Both the position numbers and the translations under genes were made by a program. The notes beneath the pieces were generated by a model. That model had not been told where the DNA came from and ran no database searches. It saw only the letters and a program-made list of their open reading frames with translations. From Guyanagaster necrorhizus (Eukaryota > Basidiomycota > Agaricomycetes > Agaricales > Physalacriaceae): DNA of 35,785 nucleotides. The stretch is taken from positions 294,801-330,585 of the forward strand of contig NW_025064923.1 in NCBI RefSeq assembly GCF_019112545.1, written 5' to 3'. How positions within the stretch are numbered: position 1 is the first letter of the stretch; every line of letters begins with the position of its first letter. This document shows, piece by piece, positions 9,203-21,331 of the stretch.

Positions 9203-10945
9203 TGACTTTTGTGAGAAGGACAGTGGGGGCAAGGCAGACAAGGAGAGCAGCAAGGATAATGCTGGGAATGACATTCCACTTGACTGGAAACATCTCTGAG
9301 AGTATGTCAATAAAGATACAGATGAAGAAGTGCTACTCAAGGAGATACAGAGAGAGTGAGTGAAGAAATACAACTGACTGTACCAGAATAAAGTAGCATT
9401 TTTATAGAAGGATGCAGTCTGGTTAGCCTCATCAATAGGACAGAAGTATATTGCAGCAGACAATTGTGAAAGAGAGGATATTCTACAGTATGCAGCTACA
9501 GAATATGCCATTCTCACTTATAACAGAAGACACCCCAAAGACCAGCTTGGAAGACTACCAGAATACATCTCCAAGTATGATATCAAGCTAATGCTATGGA
9601 CACCATCAGTAACTCTAAAGTATGCTGTATACATGGCACCCTCTATTCAAATTCAGACTAGCTGGTTCTCCTATGCTACCACAACTATCTATTCCTTAGT
9701 AACTCAGCTAACACACCTCTATCCTTGGCCAACCCTTCAGCAAGCCAGCTTCCAGAATCTATGGATCAGAGAAAGTCAGCTACTCAGCAGGCAACCTCCT
9801 TCAGATGAGGCTAAAGGAAGTGGAACCAGCAAGAAACCAGTCTGGGATGATCCAGAAGCAGTAAAACTAGGATTTACTATCAGAAACAGAATCATAGTCC
9901 AAAAGAATGCTGTCCCTCTTGGAAGCCTGGTGGCAGATAACAACTCTCTCCACTCCTTTTTCAAGCCACCAACTGAATTTCATTGCCTGCCATTTGATGA
10001 ATATCTGAATCTGATAGGTGCATTAGCTCAGAATGTGATTATACTTGCATGTAAATCTGATCTTATCTGCACTCTCTGCCCCTTCAAAAGTGCATCAGAT
10101 GATATTGACCACTTCTTGATTGATTGTGAACAATATTTTGAAGTATACATTGTATACCTAGGAACTGACATGAACAAAGTCACCTTTGCAGCCTCCTACT
10201 TTGAGAGCAAAGCCAAATATTGGTGGACCCTCATCTCTCCAACCTTTTACTTCTCTACTCAATAACATCATTGATTCCTCTCTTAGCCAGTATTTAAACA
10301 AATAGTTTATAATAAGTTCATTGATCTGGTCATGCAGAAAGTACACAAGAATAAAATAAAGGAGTTACAAATGGCTGGCAATAAGATAGCAAGCAAGTAT
10401 TTTGATGAACTGGAGTAGTTAGAAACTCTCACCAGCATATGAGATGGTATTGATGATGATGGGAGAATGGTTGAATACCTCAAACTTGGAGTATCCATCT
10501 CTTATATCAAAATGATATCTGATATAGGCACCAATATCTCTAAGGGGTATGACCAGTGAAAGAGGTGGATTGAGAAAATGAACAAAGAACAGCTTTAGCA
10601 GAAAGCCATCAATACAGAACTCACACCCAAGAAGAAGACCATTCTTTCCTCCAACAGGAAAACTGGTGGGAGCACTCCAAAGCTTATATTACCCTCTCCT
10701 ATACCACACAGAAAATCAGAACTAGTACTACTAACACTGACACTGGTAAGCTAATAGATATAGACCAAATGAAGAAGAAAGGGAAATATTTCAATTGTGA
10801 GCAGAAAGAGCATATGGCCAAAGATTATCTGAAGAAGAAACAAACACAAGAAGACATCTGAGCTCAGATCATGGAATTACAGAAAAAAGTCAAAGAACTA
10901 GAGTTAGACACAAAAATAGAAGAGGTAAAAGATGAAGCTGATCAG
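9177..10945 (+). pseudogene. E6 gag: acidic N-part, capsid, zinc knuckle (frameshifted)
   Basis: An ATG at 9177 opens the gag frame 23 bases before the ORF1 stop. The order is: an acidic/basic start; 'DILQYAATEYAILTYNRRHP'; a proline-rich linker; 'PVWDDPEAVKLGFTIRN' with 'PLGSLVADNNSLHSF'; the capsid block 'ASDDIDHFLIDCEQYFEVYI' ending 'SKAKYWW' (about 10090-10230); 'ASKYFDELE'; and a knuckle 'YFNCEQKEHMAKDY' (10787-10828). The first and last Cys of the CCHC knuckle are both Tyr. The frame shifts between capsid and knuckle, unlike in E7-E9, so an indel is likely. The conserved stop is at CAG-TGA, and pol begins there in the -1 frame. Gag would package element RNA into particles. Confidence 0.82.
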
Positions 10946-12548
10946 TGAGCAATTCCACTGGATCAGCCAGATTAAGCAGAACAACCAGTATAGCTGCTGG
11001 ACAGACTAATAGTTTCTCTGTAGGTATATCTATATTTAAATTATGCATGCATTTAAATATATCTAATTCAACAACTACACCACCTGCTAAAGAATCACCA
11101 AAAGCCAAAACTCAAATATCTACAGGCTGAACAGGAGGAGAGACTCCTATCAAATGGCTCAAACTATTTGATACTAAATAGATCTAGAGAGCTATCAAAA
11201 AAGCCAAGACAGAGGAAGCAGCAAAGATGGTACTCAAAAACTGGATACATAAGACCTGAGTTGAGGAGGTCATCAATAAGATGATCAAAGAGATGAGACA
11301 GGCAGAATGATGCCAGACCTTGGAATGGCTCAATGAGTTGTGAGGACCATGAAGATATGTCCATTATACTAAGGCTTAGAGCCAAGACTTAACAGTCAAA
11401 GTCCAGATTGAGACACTCATAAACTGGTCTATTCATGCAGTCATGATATTAGTCAACAGTAGATGCATCAGCAGCTTGATTAATCATGCTTTCATCAACA
11501 AGCATTAACTCTCCACTAAGGCCACCACTGCTCTGATTTCAGTTTACAATGCCAATGGGACAAAGAACCAGGCTGGCTTGATCACAGAATTCATCAAACT
11601 AAGACTCACCATTGGAGATCATTCTGAAAGAATTGACTTGGCCATTACTGATCTTGAAACAAAGAAAGTATTCCTTAGCCATGACTGGTTGATCCAATAT
11701 AATCCCCTGATCAACTGGAAGACTGAAAAAATCACTTTTGCATGATGCAAATGCTGAAAGATCCCATTTGAGTTACCAGACAAAGATTCAGATGACAGAT
11801 GAGATGAGGAGATGAAAGATGGAGAGATGATTCTAGCAATTGATCTGAAACCCACTATTCACATCTGGGTGATGCACCATGCCAATAACCTGGCTGCCAA
11901 GGCCAATAAAGAGAAATAGAAGATGTTTGAGAAGATGGTATCTGAATGGGCTCAGGATTATTAAGATCTATTCACCAAAAAAAGTTTTGATGAACTCTCA
12001 GAACTGAAACCCTGAGACCATGCAATAGAGCTTATCTCTAACTTGAACACCAATCTAGACTGCAAAGTCTACTCTCTGAGTGGACAAGAGCAATAGGGAT
12101 TGAATGTATTTATAGAAGAAAATCTGACCAGTGGGTGCAGTAGGCCTTCAAAATCTCTGGTGGCCTCTCCATTCTTTTTTGTCAAAAAGAAGAATAGCAA
12201 GCTTTGACCAGTTCAAGACTACTGAAAACTGAATGAGATAATGATCAAGAACTGCTATCCACTTCTGTTGATCTCTGAATTAATAGACAAACTCAGGGGT
12301 GCTAAGTATTACACCAAACTGGATGTACAATAGGGATACAATAATATACAAATCAAAGAGGGAGATGAGTGGAAGGTGACTTTCTGAACTAACCAAGGGT
12401 TATTCAAACTAACAGTCATATTCTTTGGCCTAATAAATTCCTCCACTATCTTCCAATAGATGATGAATGATATCTTCAAGGATCTCATCACCATAGGAAA
12501 GGTCACAATCTATTTGGATGTCATCTTGATCATGTCTAAGGACCAAGA
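10945..12548 (+). pseudogene. E6 pol: protease and reverse transcriptase, cut after the RT active site
   Basis: The pol frame begins GTG AGC AAT TCC, overlapping the gag stop by one frame. After about 150 poorly conserved residues comes the retropepsin ('ILVNSRCISSLINHAF', about 11448-11500; catalytic D-S-G reads NSR). Next are 'YNANGTKNQAGLITEFI', 'HDWLIQYNPLINWKTEK' and the RT: 'PVQDY*KLNEI', '[11 protein letters not shown]', 'FFGLINSSTIFQ' and the active-site box YLDV at 12511-12522, where the family has YLDD. The sequence stops at 12548, where the LTR of E7 begins. RNase H and integrase are missing. Stops mostly replace Trp, Gln or Arg codons. Confidence 0.88.
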
Positions 12549-13008
12549 TGTTATGATTTTTCCTCATTCTCTCATTTTAACCCCTATTTATGCTTAGTCA
12601 GAGTGCCAAGATAAAGCATTTAAGACTATGAGACAAGGCTTAGTCATCATAACTAGCCACATCTGTTATTGTCTTCTGACATAGCAACACTGCTCAATAA
12701 TGCACAACTATTCTTTTGTGTACAATAGCAATGCTCTAGAACAATGAGCACAATAGACTCAGAAACATACAATAGGTAATAATATTATTAGCACACCATA
12801 TACAGTATTTAAGGATGCTCACTCTCACTGGAAAACCTCAGCTTTGAGCTAAAGTTTATTTCTATATCATTTTATACTCAAGCTGATCCTAAAAGGCCTT
12901 ATGACATATTGATTAGATTATGCATCAGTGAACTCAGTTAATCACCTGAAGTGTGAGGTGACTTCTGTTTATCATGTGTATCTGCTCATATGATACTTGA
13001 GTCTAATA
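12549..13008 (+). repeat. 5' LTR of E7
   Basis: TGTTATGATTTTTCC to TGAGTCTAATA, the final CA having decayed to TA. It is the same length as its partner at 20254-20713. Confidence 0.92.
12806..12852 (+). promoter_or_regulatory. E7 LTR core promoter and predicted RNA start
   Basis: TATTTAAG at 12806-12813 precedes AGCTTTGAGCTAA (12840-12852) by 34 nt, the same spacing as in the other LTRs. The copy in the 3' LTR is at 20511 and 20545. Confidence 0.6.
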
Positions 13009-13009
13009 A

Positions 13010-13022
13010 TTAGCTTAAAGCT
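13010..13022 (+). promoter_or_regulatory. E7 self-primer binding site
   Basis: TTAGCTTAAAGCT pairs with AGCTTTGAGCTAA of its own LTR at 12 of 13 positions, and the remaining one is a G-U pair in RNA. Confidence 0.68.
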
Positions 13023-13065
13023 TCTTTTTCCCTTTTCTCACACACTATAGTGTAAAGGAAACCGA

Positions 13066-14559
13066 ATGTTCTCAATCAATGCATCAGATCCAAACTTTGA
13101 CTGAGAGTTTTTTAAACTCCTCACATCTATTGTTGGTACCTTACTAGGATTACTAGTGATCATTCAGCTATGCTGGGAATGCCATTCAATCACTGCCTGG
13201 GCTATCAGATATTATAACAAGTTCCAACACATTCAACAAATACTATGCAATATAACCTTAAACTTTCCCCTCCATAACATTCTCAAATCCCAATGAACAT
13301 CCTATCAGCTCCCAATGAGCCCCTTATCTAAAGCCAGGCCTAGCAGCTTGCATCAGAGGGATATTCAAGAAGAAAGACAATGATACCCTCCTGGACAACC
13401 TAGCAGAGACTATGACCCTCATATCATAGAATTCAGAAATCTCTAGGTCCTGACCCTCAAGCATAGTCTGGTCTCCACCTTCTCTTCCATCATCTCTCAC
13501 ATCTACAGGATTGCTGATCATGCTTGAGATTCTCTCAATGTCACTTGGGTGGCTCTAGGATCCTGCAGCACAGCATCTAGAAGCCAGTCTAAGGGCACCT
13601 CCAGTCCAGCTGCTCATTTTGTTGGAACAAGCAGTGGGCTGGAGAGGTCACCCTTGGACTGGCTCAATGATGAGCAGCAGTATCGAGAAAACAGAAATGA
13701 AATCATTCATTAACTCTTCTCTGTATGAGACCTTAATGTCCCCTTTAACTATAATGATGCTCTTCAACAGAAAGAGCAAAAGCAGCAAGATACTCCACAG
13801 TCAGTTCACAGCAAGCTTGAAGAGTGTCTCCTCGAGAAAGGCAGGCAAAAGAGAGAAGCAGCTGTGACCACTGAGTATGACTGGCAGCATCAGGAGGAGC
13901 AGCAGAATATAGAAAGGGCTTGACTGGTGAGGGCTGATATTTCCAACTGGTATAAACTCCAGCCTGAGGTCATATCTGTACTTGTATCAGTCTATATCAA
14001 TTGATCTCTCTTGACTCCAGTCTTTAGAGAGCCCAGCACCAACTCTGACCCCTGAGACTCAGTCTGCTAGAGAAATGCAGAAGTCCTCACAGACAACAAA
14101 GCCAGAAGAAGAGAAGATGGAATCTCTCCTCCAGCTTGGGATGATATCCCAAAACCCTTTCAATACCCTCCAACTCTACAGTATCTCTCTCTCTGATAAA
14201 CTCTCAGCACTGATATGACATTCAGTGATAACAAGTCTATTCTCAGTCACTATGAACTATGAGTGTTTGGAAATGTCCACATCTCCACTTGCACTCTCTG
14301 AGGGTTCCTCAGTAGTTAAGTGGTCAGACAGCTTCTCAATAATAGATACAGAAGAAACATTCAGCTCTATCATGAGCAAGTGGCAATAGTGCTAGCAGCA
14401 GGAGGGAATTGGTATGACTCTGATATCAGAAGTCAATCTGCCTCCACTCACCTCAATGCCTCAGACTTTTTGAGCTCCACTGCTGAGCCTAGCACTCAGT
14501 CAGAGCAGCAACTCAATAAAGATAGAATGACCATGAGGAGAGGAGAAGAGTTTTTATGA
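13066..14559 (+). pseudogene. E7 ORF1: extra protein upstream of gag with N-terminal hydrophobic segment
   Basis: The ATG follows 'GGAAACCGA', the same leader as in E6. The frame runs 498 codons to TGA at 14557-14559. Residues 15-36 ('FFKLLTSIVGTLLGLLVIIQ', then LC) form the hydrophobic block, followed by 'SITAWAIRYYNKFQHI', also found in E9. The middle is Ser/Pro- and Gln/Glu-rich ('EYDWQHQEEQQNIERA'), then 'SILSHYEL*VFGNVHIS' and 'VVRQLLNNRYRRNIQLYHEQ'. It has fewer stops than the E6 copy, and most sit at former Trp, Gln or Arg codons. The stop lies within the gag sequence for 'SFYDPS', homologous to the ORF1 stops of E6 and E9. No family recognised; the hydrophobic block suggests membrane contact or an oligomerising helix. 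Confidence 0.62.
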
Positions 14560-16324
14560 TCCATCTGCTGCTTTTCTCATTAAGGAAGAGGAAGACAATG
14601 AGGATGAGGGAGACAAGGAGACTGAAAGCAGTGGTCTGCTCCACCTCAGTAGAGAACTTGCCTACAGGTTACAGAAGGATACAGATAAAGAAGAACTGAA
14701 AAAGACTGTTCAGGAGGCCTAAACACAGGAGTATCAGAAGCTCTATCAGCAGAGGGTAAATTTCTTATAGCATGATGCTACTTGAGTAGCATTGCAGATG
14801 GAACAATTATACATGAAATCCACAGCTAATGAACAAGTAGAAATCTTAAGACATGCAGCAACCAATTATACTACTTTACAATACACTAAAAATCACCCAG
14901 AAGACCTGGTCAGCAGATCACCAGCATACCAGATGCTGAAGCCAATACAGCCAATGCCTTGGTCACCTCCCATCATGCTGAAGTGAGCTGTATATATGGC
15001 ACTATTAATCTAAAGCACATTTTCATACTCCATCTCCTTGTTTTGTTTAACAGCAATCCAGCTATTGAAATTCTGACCACTGCTGAATAACCCTCCAAGC
15101 TCCTATCAAAATCCCTGGACTGACAAAGAGAGCAGAATTCTAGGAGCACAACCTCCACTTGATGAGGCCATGGAGAGCAGTAAGGAACTAATAAGAGATG
15201 ACCCTGAGACTATTCAATTAGGCTTCACAGTATGGGATAGTATCATCATCTACAAAGAAGCTGTCCCACAAGGCAGCCATGTCTTAGATGACAACTCTCT
15301 CCACTCATTCCTCAGACTGCCAACTGAATGGCAGCATCTCCCCTTTTTAGATTGGCCCAACTCTATGTGTACACTACCTGCAGACACTGCAGTATTACAA
15401 TGCTGATCAAACCTGTTGCAAAAACTTTGCCCTTTTAAAGGGGCCTCAGACAACATTGACCATTTTCTGATTGATTGTGAACAATATTTTGAGGTCTATA
15501 TTGGGTTTTTAGAAACTGATATGAACAAGATCATATTTGTTGCCTCATACCTTGAAGAGAAGGCTAAAACATAGTGGATCTTGATTTCACCCAACTTCTG
15601 ATTAACCATGAGGGAACACTATCAATATCTCTCATAGCCTATATTCAAACAAATATTACATGACAAGTTTATTGATCTGGCAGTACAGGAGGTGCACAAA
15701 TAGAAGATCAAGGACTACAAGATAGGAGAAAGAGCAATGACAGACTACTTTGATGAGCTGAAATGGCTCACAAAGCTTGCCAACATTAGGGATGACATGG
15801 CAAATGATGGAAGGATGGTTGAGGCCCTCAAGAGAGGCATCCCCTCTTTATATGTCATGATGATCTTGGCAATCAGCATCAAAGCCTTGATACCAGTTGG
15901 ATATGATAAATAGAAAGAATGGATCATTGAGATGTACAAGAAGCAACAAAGGCAGAAAGTAGAATCAATGACTCTGCAAGACAATTTGAAGAAGTCGACT
16001 CTGCTAACTCTGGGAAACTCTGAATCATCAGGCACAACTGCCAGGAAATCATCAGGATCCTCGATAGCCCTCGCTTATGACATGCAGAAGACTGAAACAG
16101 GAACCATGTATATAGGAGCAGAGAAGCCTATGGATGTTGACCAAATAAAGAAGAAAGAAAAATATTTCAACTACAGACAGAAGAGCCATATGGCCAAAGA
16201 TTGCCCAAAGAAGAAATGAACCAGAGAAGACATCTGTGCTCAGATTGCCAAACTTCAAAAGGAGGAGGAGGATCTTAGTGCAGAGACAAAGGTAGAGGAG
16301 GTAAAAGACAAGGCCAGTCAGTGA
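14537..16324 (+). pseudogene. E7 gag: acidic N-part, capsid, zinc knuckle
   Basis: The gag frame (+1 relative to ORF1) is open from 14537. It reads: an acidic stretch 'EEEDNEDEGDKE'; 'LAYRLQKDTDKEELKKTV'; 'LRHAATNYTTLQYTKNHPED'; 'DPETIQLGFTVWDSIIIYKE' with 'DDNSLHSFLRLPTEW'; the capsid block 'ASDNIDHFLIDCEQYFEVYI' (about 15440-15500); a coiled Lys/Gln-rich stretch; and the knuckle 'YFNYRQKSHMAKDCPKKK' (about 16165-16216). Two of the three knuckle Cys are Tyr (TGY to TAY). No clear ATG is left at the start, so translation may have come from ORF1 by frameshifting or from a lost ATG. It ends at the conserved CAG TGA (16319-16324). Confidence 0.85.
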
Positions 16325-19300
16325 GTGATTCCACTGAACTGGCTAAAGGACTTCAAGATGTGCAATCTATAGCCACTAGTTAGACTAAAAATGTTCCTGT
16401 AGTTACTCTTATGCCTACCACACTTGCACATTTGAATATACCCCTGTTGTCCATCTTGCACACTGAAGAATCACTAAAAGAAAGAACTCAAATATCTTAG
16501 AGCTGAATAAGAGCAGAGAGCCTCACCACATGGCTCAAGCTATTCAATACCAAATAGACTTGGAGGGCCATCAAAGAGGCCAGAAGTGAAGAAGCAGCAA
16601 AAGCTGTGCTAAAAAACTGGATCCACAAAACCTGAGTCGAAGAAATCATTGATAGAGTAGTCAAAGAGATAAGAAAGGCAGAAAGATGTCAAGCCCTGGA
16701 GTGGCTCAATGAATTATGAGGACCATAAAAATTCATCTGTTAGTCCAAAACCTCTGAACAGGATTTGGTAGTTAAAGCCCAGCTTGAGATGCTCACATTC
16801 CAGACTGTTTATATTGCAACTGCCTTAATTGACAGTAGTTGCACAGAGAGTTCTATTAACTGAGCCTTTGTTGAAAAATATAAACTCCTCACTAGGGCCA
16901 CTATGGCCCCAATCCCCATTTACAATGCAGATAGAACCAAGAACCAAGCTGGTTTGATCACTGAGTTTATTAAACTCAGGCTCACAATCAGAGACTATTC
17001 TAAACAGATCAATCTAGCTGTAACTTACCTGAGGACTAAAGAAGTGTTTCTTGGACATGACTGGTTGATCAGGCACAACCCATTGATCAACTGGAAGACT
17101 GAGAAAATAACCTTTACCTGCTGTAAATACCACAAACTCCTCTTCAAATTACCAGACAATGATCCTAAGGACTGGTGGGACAAGAAGATAGAGGATAGAG
17201 AAACCATCTTAGCCATTGATGTTCAATGTTCAATAAACATTTGTGCCATATATCATATCAATAACCTGGCAGCCAAGGCAAACAAACAGAAGAGAGAAAG
17301 AACATTTAAAGAAATGATGCCAAGATGGGCTCAAGACTTCAAGGACCTGTTTGAAAAAGAGAGCTTTGATGAACTCCTGGAGTCTAAGCCTTGAGACTAT
17401 GCAATCAAATTAATCCCAAACACTAATGCCAACCTCGACTGCAAGACCTATCTGCTTGGACATAATAAGCAACAGAAACTTGATAAGTTCCTTGATGAAA
17501 ACTTATCTAGTGGAAGAATCCAACCTTTTAAATCCTCTATGGCCTTGCTATTCTCTTTTGTAAAAAAGAAAGATGGCAAACTCCATCCTGTACAGGATTA
17601 TCACAAACTTAATAAAATAATGATTAAAAATTGTTACTCCCTTCTCCTGATCTTGGAACTAATAGACAAGTTATAAGGAGCCTGATATTATACTAAGCTG
17701 GATGTTCAGTGGAGATACAATAATGTGCAGATCAAGAAAGAAGATGAATGGAAGGCAGCCTTCCATACTAACCAAGGACTGTTCAAGCTGACCATAATAT
17801 TCTTTGGACTCACTAACTCTCCTGCCACATTCTAATAGATGATGAATGACATTTTTAAGGATCTCATCACCACCAGAAAAGTTACTATCTACCTTGACAA
17901 CATCCTAATCATATCAAGAATAAAGGAGGAGCATAGAAAGTTAGTATGACAAGTGCTGGCTTTGATGAGAAAACACAAATTGTTTCTCAAAGCAGAAAAG
18001 TGCAAATTTGAGGTACTTGAGACTGAATACCTCAGAGTGATAATCAGTGAGGAGAGTATATAAATGGACCTGATTAAGATTGCTGAGGTGACAGAATAGT
18101 CTGAGCCCACACAGAAAAAGGAGCTCCAATTGTTTCTTGGATTCACAAACTTTTATTGGTGATTCATCTGAGACTATAGCAAGGTCATGTGACCAATGAC
18201 TCAGTTGACAGGTAATATCCTCTAGACCTGAGGTCTCTCTCAACAGGCTGTATTTGATGATCTAAAAAGATGACTTGCAGAGGATGCTGTACTCATCATC
18301 TCTACACAGGAAAGGAAGTTCCAAGTGGAGGCAGATGCCAGTGGAGAGGCTATAGGCACAGTCCTATCACAAGAGCAGGATGGGAAGTGGCAATCTATTG
18401 CCTTCTTTTCAAAGGCACTTATAGTAACAGAATGAAATTATAAAATCTACAACAAGAAATTGCTTATGATAATGCTCACCCTAGAAAAATGGTGACATTA
18501 TCTGATCAGAGCTATCCAAATGTTTGAAATCTGAACAGACCACCAAAACTTATAGTATTTCTGACAGCTACAGAAGTTAAATTGATGCCAGGTCTGGTGG
18601 GTAATCAAGCTAAGCCAATACCAGTATATGCTGCACCACAAGACAGGAATAGCCAATAAAAAGGCCAACCTCCTTAATCAATGAACAGACCATGATCAGG
18701 AAGGGAGTGATAATGAGAGAGTCACATTGCTAAAATCTGAACACTTTAGGGCTATGATAATGCTAATGGAGGAAGAGATCCATGAATGAATCAAAAGCAT
18801 GACTTATGATCTCTGAAAATAGGATCAAAGAGTCATCCTATCACTCAATCATGAGCAAGAAATAATGAAGGAGAGAGGATTGATTCACTACAATGAGCAG
18901 ATCTATCTACTAAGAGACTAAGGTCTTTGCAGCAAAATCATCACCACCTGTCACAACTATGTGATGGCTGGTTATTCAGACATCACCAAAACAAAAGAAC
19001 TCATACTATAGGAATACTGGTAGCCAAAAATAGACAATAACATTATCCAATATATCAAGGCCTGCAAAACCTGCTAAAGAGGAAAGTTATCAACACAACC
19101 CTGGACCACATCCTTACACCTAAATGAGGTTCCATCATCACCATGGATCTATATCTCAGTTGACATAGTCACTGGATTACCAGACTGCAACAGCTATAAT
19201 GCCATTCTCATCATAGTTGATCAGTTCTCAAAGACAATCATCTTGATTGCCTGCTTGACAGAATTAATCTCCAAAGAGTGGGCTAAGATTTTGTGTGACA

Positions 19301-20220
19301 AAGTCTATGCTAAATATGACATGCCTCAGGTTATGATATCAGACTGTAGCCTTCAATTTGTCTCTAAGTTTCTTGATAATCTATACAAACTACTGAATAT
19401 CAAACGGAATGCCTCTATAGCATACTATCCACAGACAGACAGGCAAACTGAGAGGGCCAATCAGGAGATGGAGAAATATCTCCATCTATTCATCAATTAT
19501 CACTAAGATGACTGGGTGAAATAGTTAGCTCTTGCAGCCTTCTAACACAATAACTGCATCCACTCCATGACTAGTAAAATCCCATTTTTCATCAATTATG
19601 GCTGATATCCCAATATCAGCTAAACCAAATGACACTATACAACCACTCTGGCATCCTCAGACTTTGTCACAACCATGACAAAAATCCACAATGAAACTAA
19701 AACAGCATTGAAAAAAGCAGCAGCAACAATAAAAGTGCAGTATGATAAACACTATCAAACCACACATACATATGTAATTAATGACAAGGTCTGGCTAGAT
19801 ACAACCAACCTTCATCTGCCTCAACCAAAACAAAAACTATCTAACAAGAGGACAGAGCTATTCCTAATACTCAAAAAGATCAGCAAATCAGCATACAAAC
19901 TATATCTGCCTGCTAGCTGGAAAATCTATGATGTATTCAACAAATCACTATTAATACCATATGTCACACCCATTTTTTCAAACCAGAAAAAACCACCTCT
20001 CTCTCTGCCAGACCTTATCAACAATGATAAACATTATAAAATTGACCAGATCTTAAACTATAAGCTACAGAAAATAAAGGCAAAAGGGAGAGGCATGACA
20101 ACAACTATGGATTACCTGGTTAGTTGGAAAGGATACAGACTAGAATCTAACTAATGGGTCAATGAAAAATTGATGAATGCTGATGACATTATATATGACT
20201 ATGAATTATCCTTAAATTAA
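16321..20220 (+). pseudogene. E7 pol: protease, RT, RNase H, integrase, chromodomain
   Basis: The whole pol lies in one frame from GTG AGT GAT TCC (16321, overlapping the gag stop, -1 frame) to TAA at 20218-20220. Domains in order: retropepsin 'ALIDSSCTESSIN' (about 16820-16860; DSG reads DSS); 'HDWLIRHNPLINWKTEK'; RT with 'PVQDYHKLNKI', 'YYTKLDVQW' and YLDN at 17890-17901 (family YLDD); RNase H 'VEADASGEAIGTVLSQ' (about 18325); integrase zinc finger with one His as Tyr (about 18950-19085); integrase core 'SVDIVTGLPD', 'VMISDCSLQF' and 'TERANQEMEKYL'; the C-terminal domain in the open stretch 19675-20154; and chromodomain 'MDYLVSWKGYRLESN*WV' (about 20035-20205). About three dozen stops are present, so it is inactive. 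Confidence 0.93.
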
Positions 20221-20241
20221 ACTATCAGGATGATGATTTTA

Positions 20242-20253
20242 ACAAAGGGGTAA
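20242..20253 (+). other. Polypurine tract of E7
   Basis: ACAAAGGGGTAA lies directly before the 3' LTR. E9 has AAAGAGGAGGT in the same place. Confidence 0.7.
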
Positions 20254-20713
20254 TGTTATAATTTTTTCTCATTCTCTTATTTTAACCTCTATTTATACTT
20301 AGTCAGGGCATCAAAATAAAGTGCTTAAGACTATGAGACAAGGCTTAGTCATCACAACTAGCCATGTCTGTCATTGTCTTTCAATGTGATAATGCTGCTC
20401 AACAATGCACAACTATCCTTTTGTGTATGATAGTGATGCTCTAGAACAATGAGCACAATGGACTCAGAAACATATAATAGATAACAGTATTATTAGCACA
20501 CCATATACAGTATTTAAGGATGCTCACTCTCACTAGAAAATCTCAGCTTTGAGCTAAAGTTTATTCCCATATCATTCTATACTCAAGCCAATTCTAAAAG
20601 GCCTTGTGACACATTGATCAGATTATGCATTAGTAAACTCAGTCAATCATCTAAAATGCAAGGTGACTTCTGTTTATCATATGTATCTGCTTATATAACA
20701 CTTGAGTCTAATA
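20254..20713 (+). repeat. 3' LTR of E7
   Basis: TGTTATAATTTTTT to TGAGTCTAATA. It aligns to the 5' LTR over its full 460 bp without gaps. About 61 sites differ, all transitions by eye, and many are CA against TG pairs. Confidence 0.92.
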
Positions 20714-21331
20714 ATGAAAGAGTACAAGATGGCCAACAAACTGGCCACTGAGTACTTTGACAAGCTGGAACAACTTGGCAAGCTTGCTGGAGTCCAGAAT
20801 GATATTGCAGACACAGGCTGCATGGTCAAGTACATGAAGATGAGAGCATCACTCTCCTATCTGAAAATAATCTTAGATCTTAAACAAAATATCCTAAAGA
20901 GATATAATGCATAGAAAGAGTGAATCATCATAATGTATAGAGAGAGACAGTGGCAGAAGGCCAAACAGATCACTCTGTCCATCAGGAGACAGAAGCATCA
21001 AGGACAGGGACAGAAGACCAACACCTCTAGCATGACCATGCCTGCCAAGCTTAATGGCTCAACCTCAACTTCTTCTTATAATGAGAAGAAAACTAATATG
21101 GATATGACATTTACTGGAACAGATAAGCCTATAGATGTGAATCAGCTCAAAAAGAAGGAGAAGTGCTTTAATTGTGGCTAGAAGAGCCACATAGTATGAG
21201 ACTGTCTCTAGAAGAAAAATAAGCACACTTGAGAAGATCTCCAAGTGCTGATAATGGAATTACAAAAGAAGGATAAAGCCCTTGGACTGGAGATGAAGGT
21301 CAAGAAGGTAAAAGACAGGGCTGAGCAGTGA
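20714..21331 (+). pseudogene. E8 gag C-terminal part (5' truncated)
   Basis: Immediately after the E7 LTR the frame enters mid-gag without LTR, primer site, ORF1 or capsid start: 'KMANKLATEYFDKLEQLGKL' and 'DTGCMVKYMKMRASLSYLKI'. These match E9 'KLAMDYFNELEQLGKL' and 'DTGRMVKYMKIRVSASYLKI'. The zinc knuckle at about 21167-21205 keeps all CCHC ligands but has stops for Gln and Arg. The frame ends at the conserved CAG TGA (21326-21331). E8 lost its 5' part before or during the event that placed E7 here. Confidence 0.85.

Larger units (their letters stand above)
12549..20713 (+). mobile_element. Element E7: complete Ty3/gypsy chromodomain retrotransposon, 8,165 bp, decayed
   Basis: Two 460-bp LTRs (12549-13008 and 20254-20713) bracket a primer site, ORF1, gag, pol with chromodomain, and a polypurine tract. 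I count about 61 differences between the LTRs, all transitions, so the insertion is older than E9. The bases outside the two ends (CAAGA before, ATGAA after) do not form a target duplication. The flanks belong to two different truncated elements: E6 reverse transcriptase on the left and E8 gag on the right. Confidence 0.92.

Noticed and set aside
17941..18243. Minus-strand open frames of about 85-100 codons inside E7 RT
   Set aside because: They lie opposite the well-conserved pol frame and are shadows of it.
20190..20260. Classical RIP (CpA-targeted) as sole cause of the stops
   Set aside because: Paired CA and TG states at the same sites point mainly to CpG as the target; a CpA component cannot be excluded without counts.
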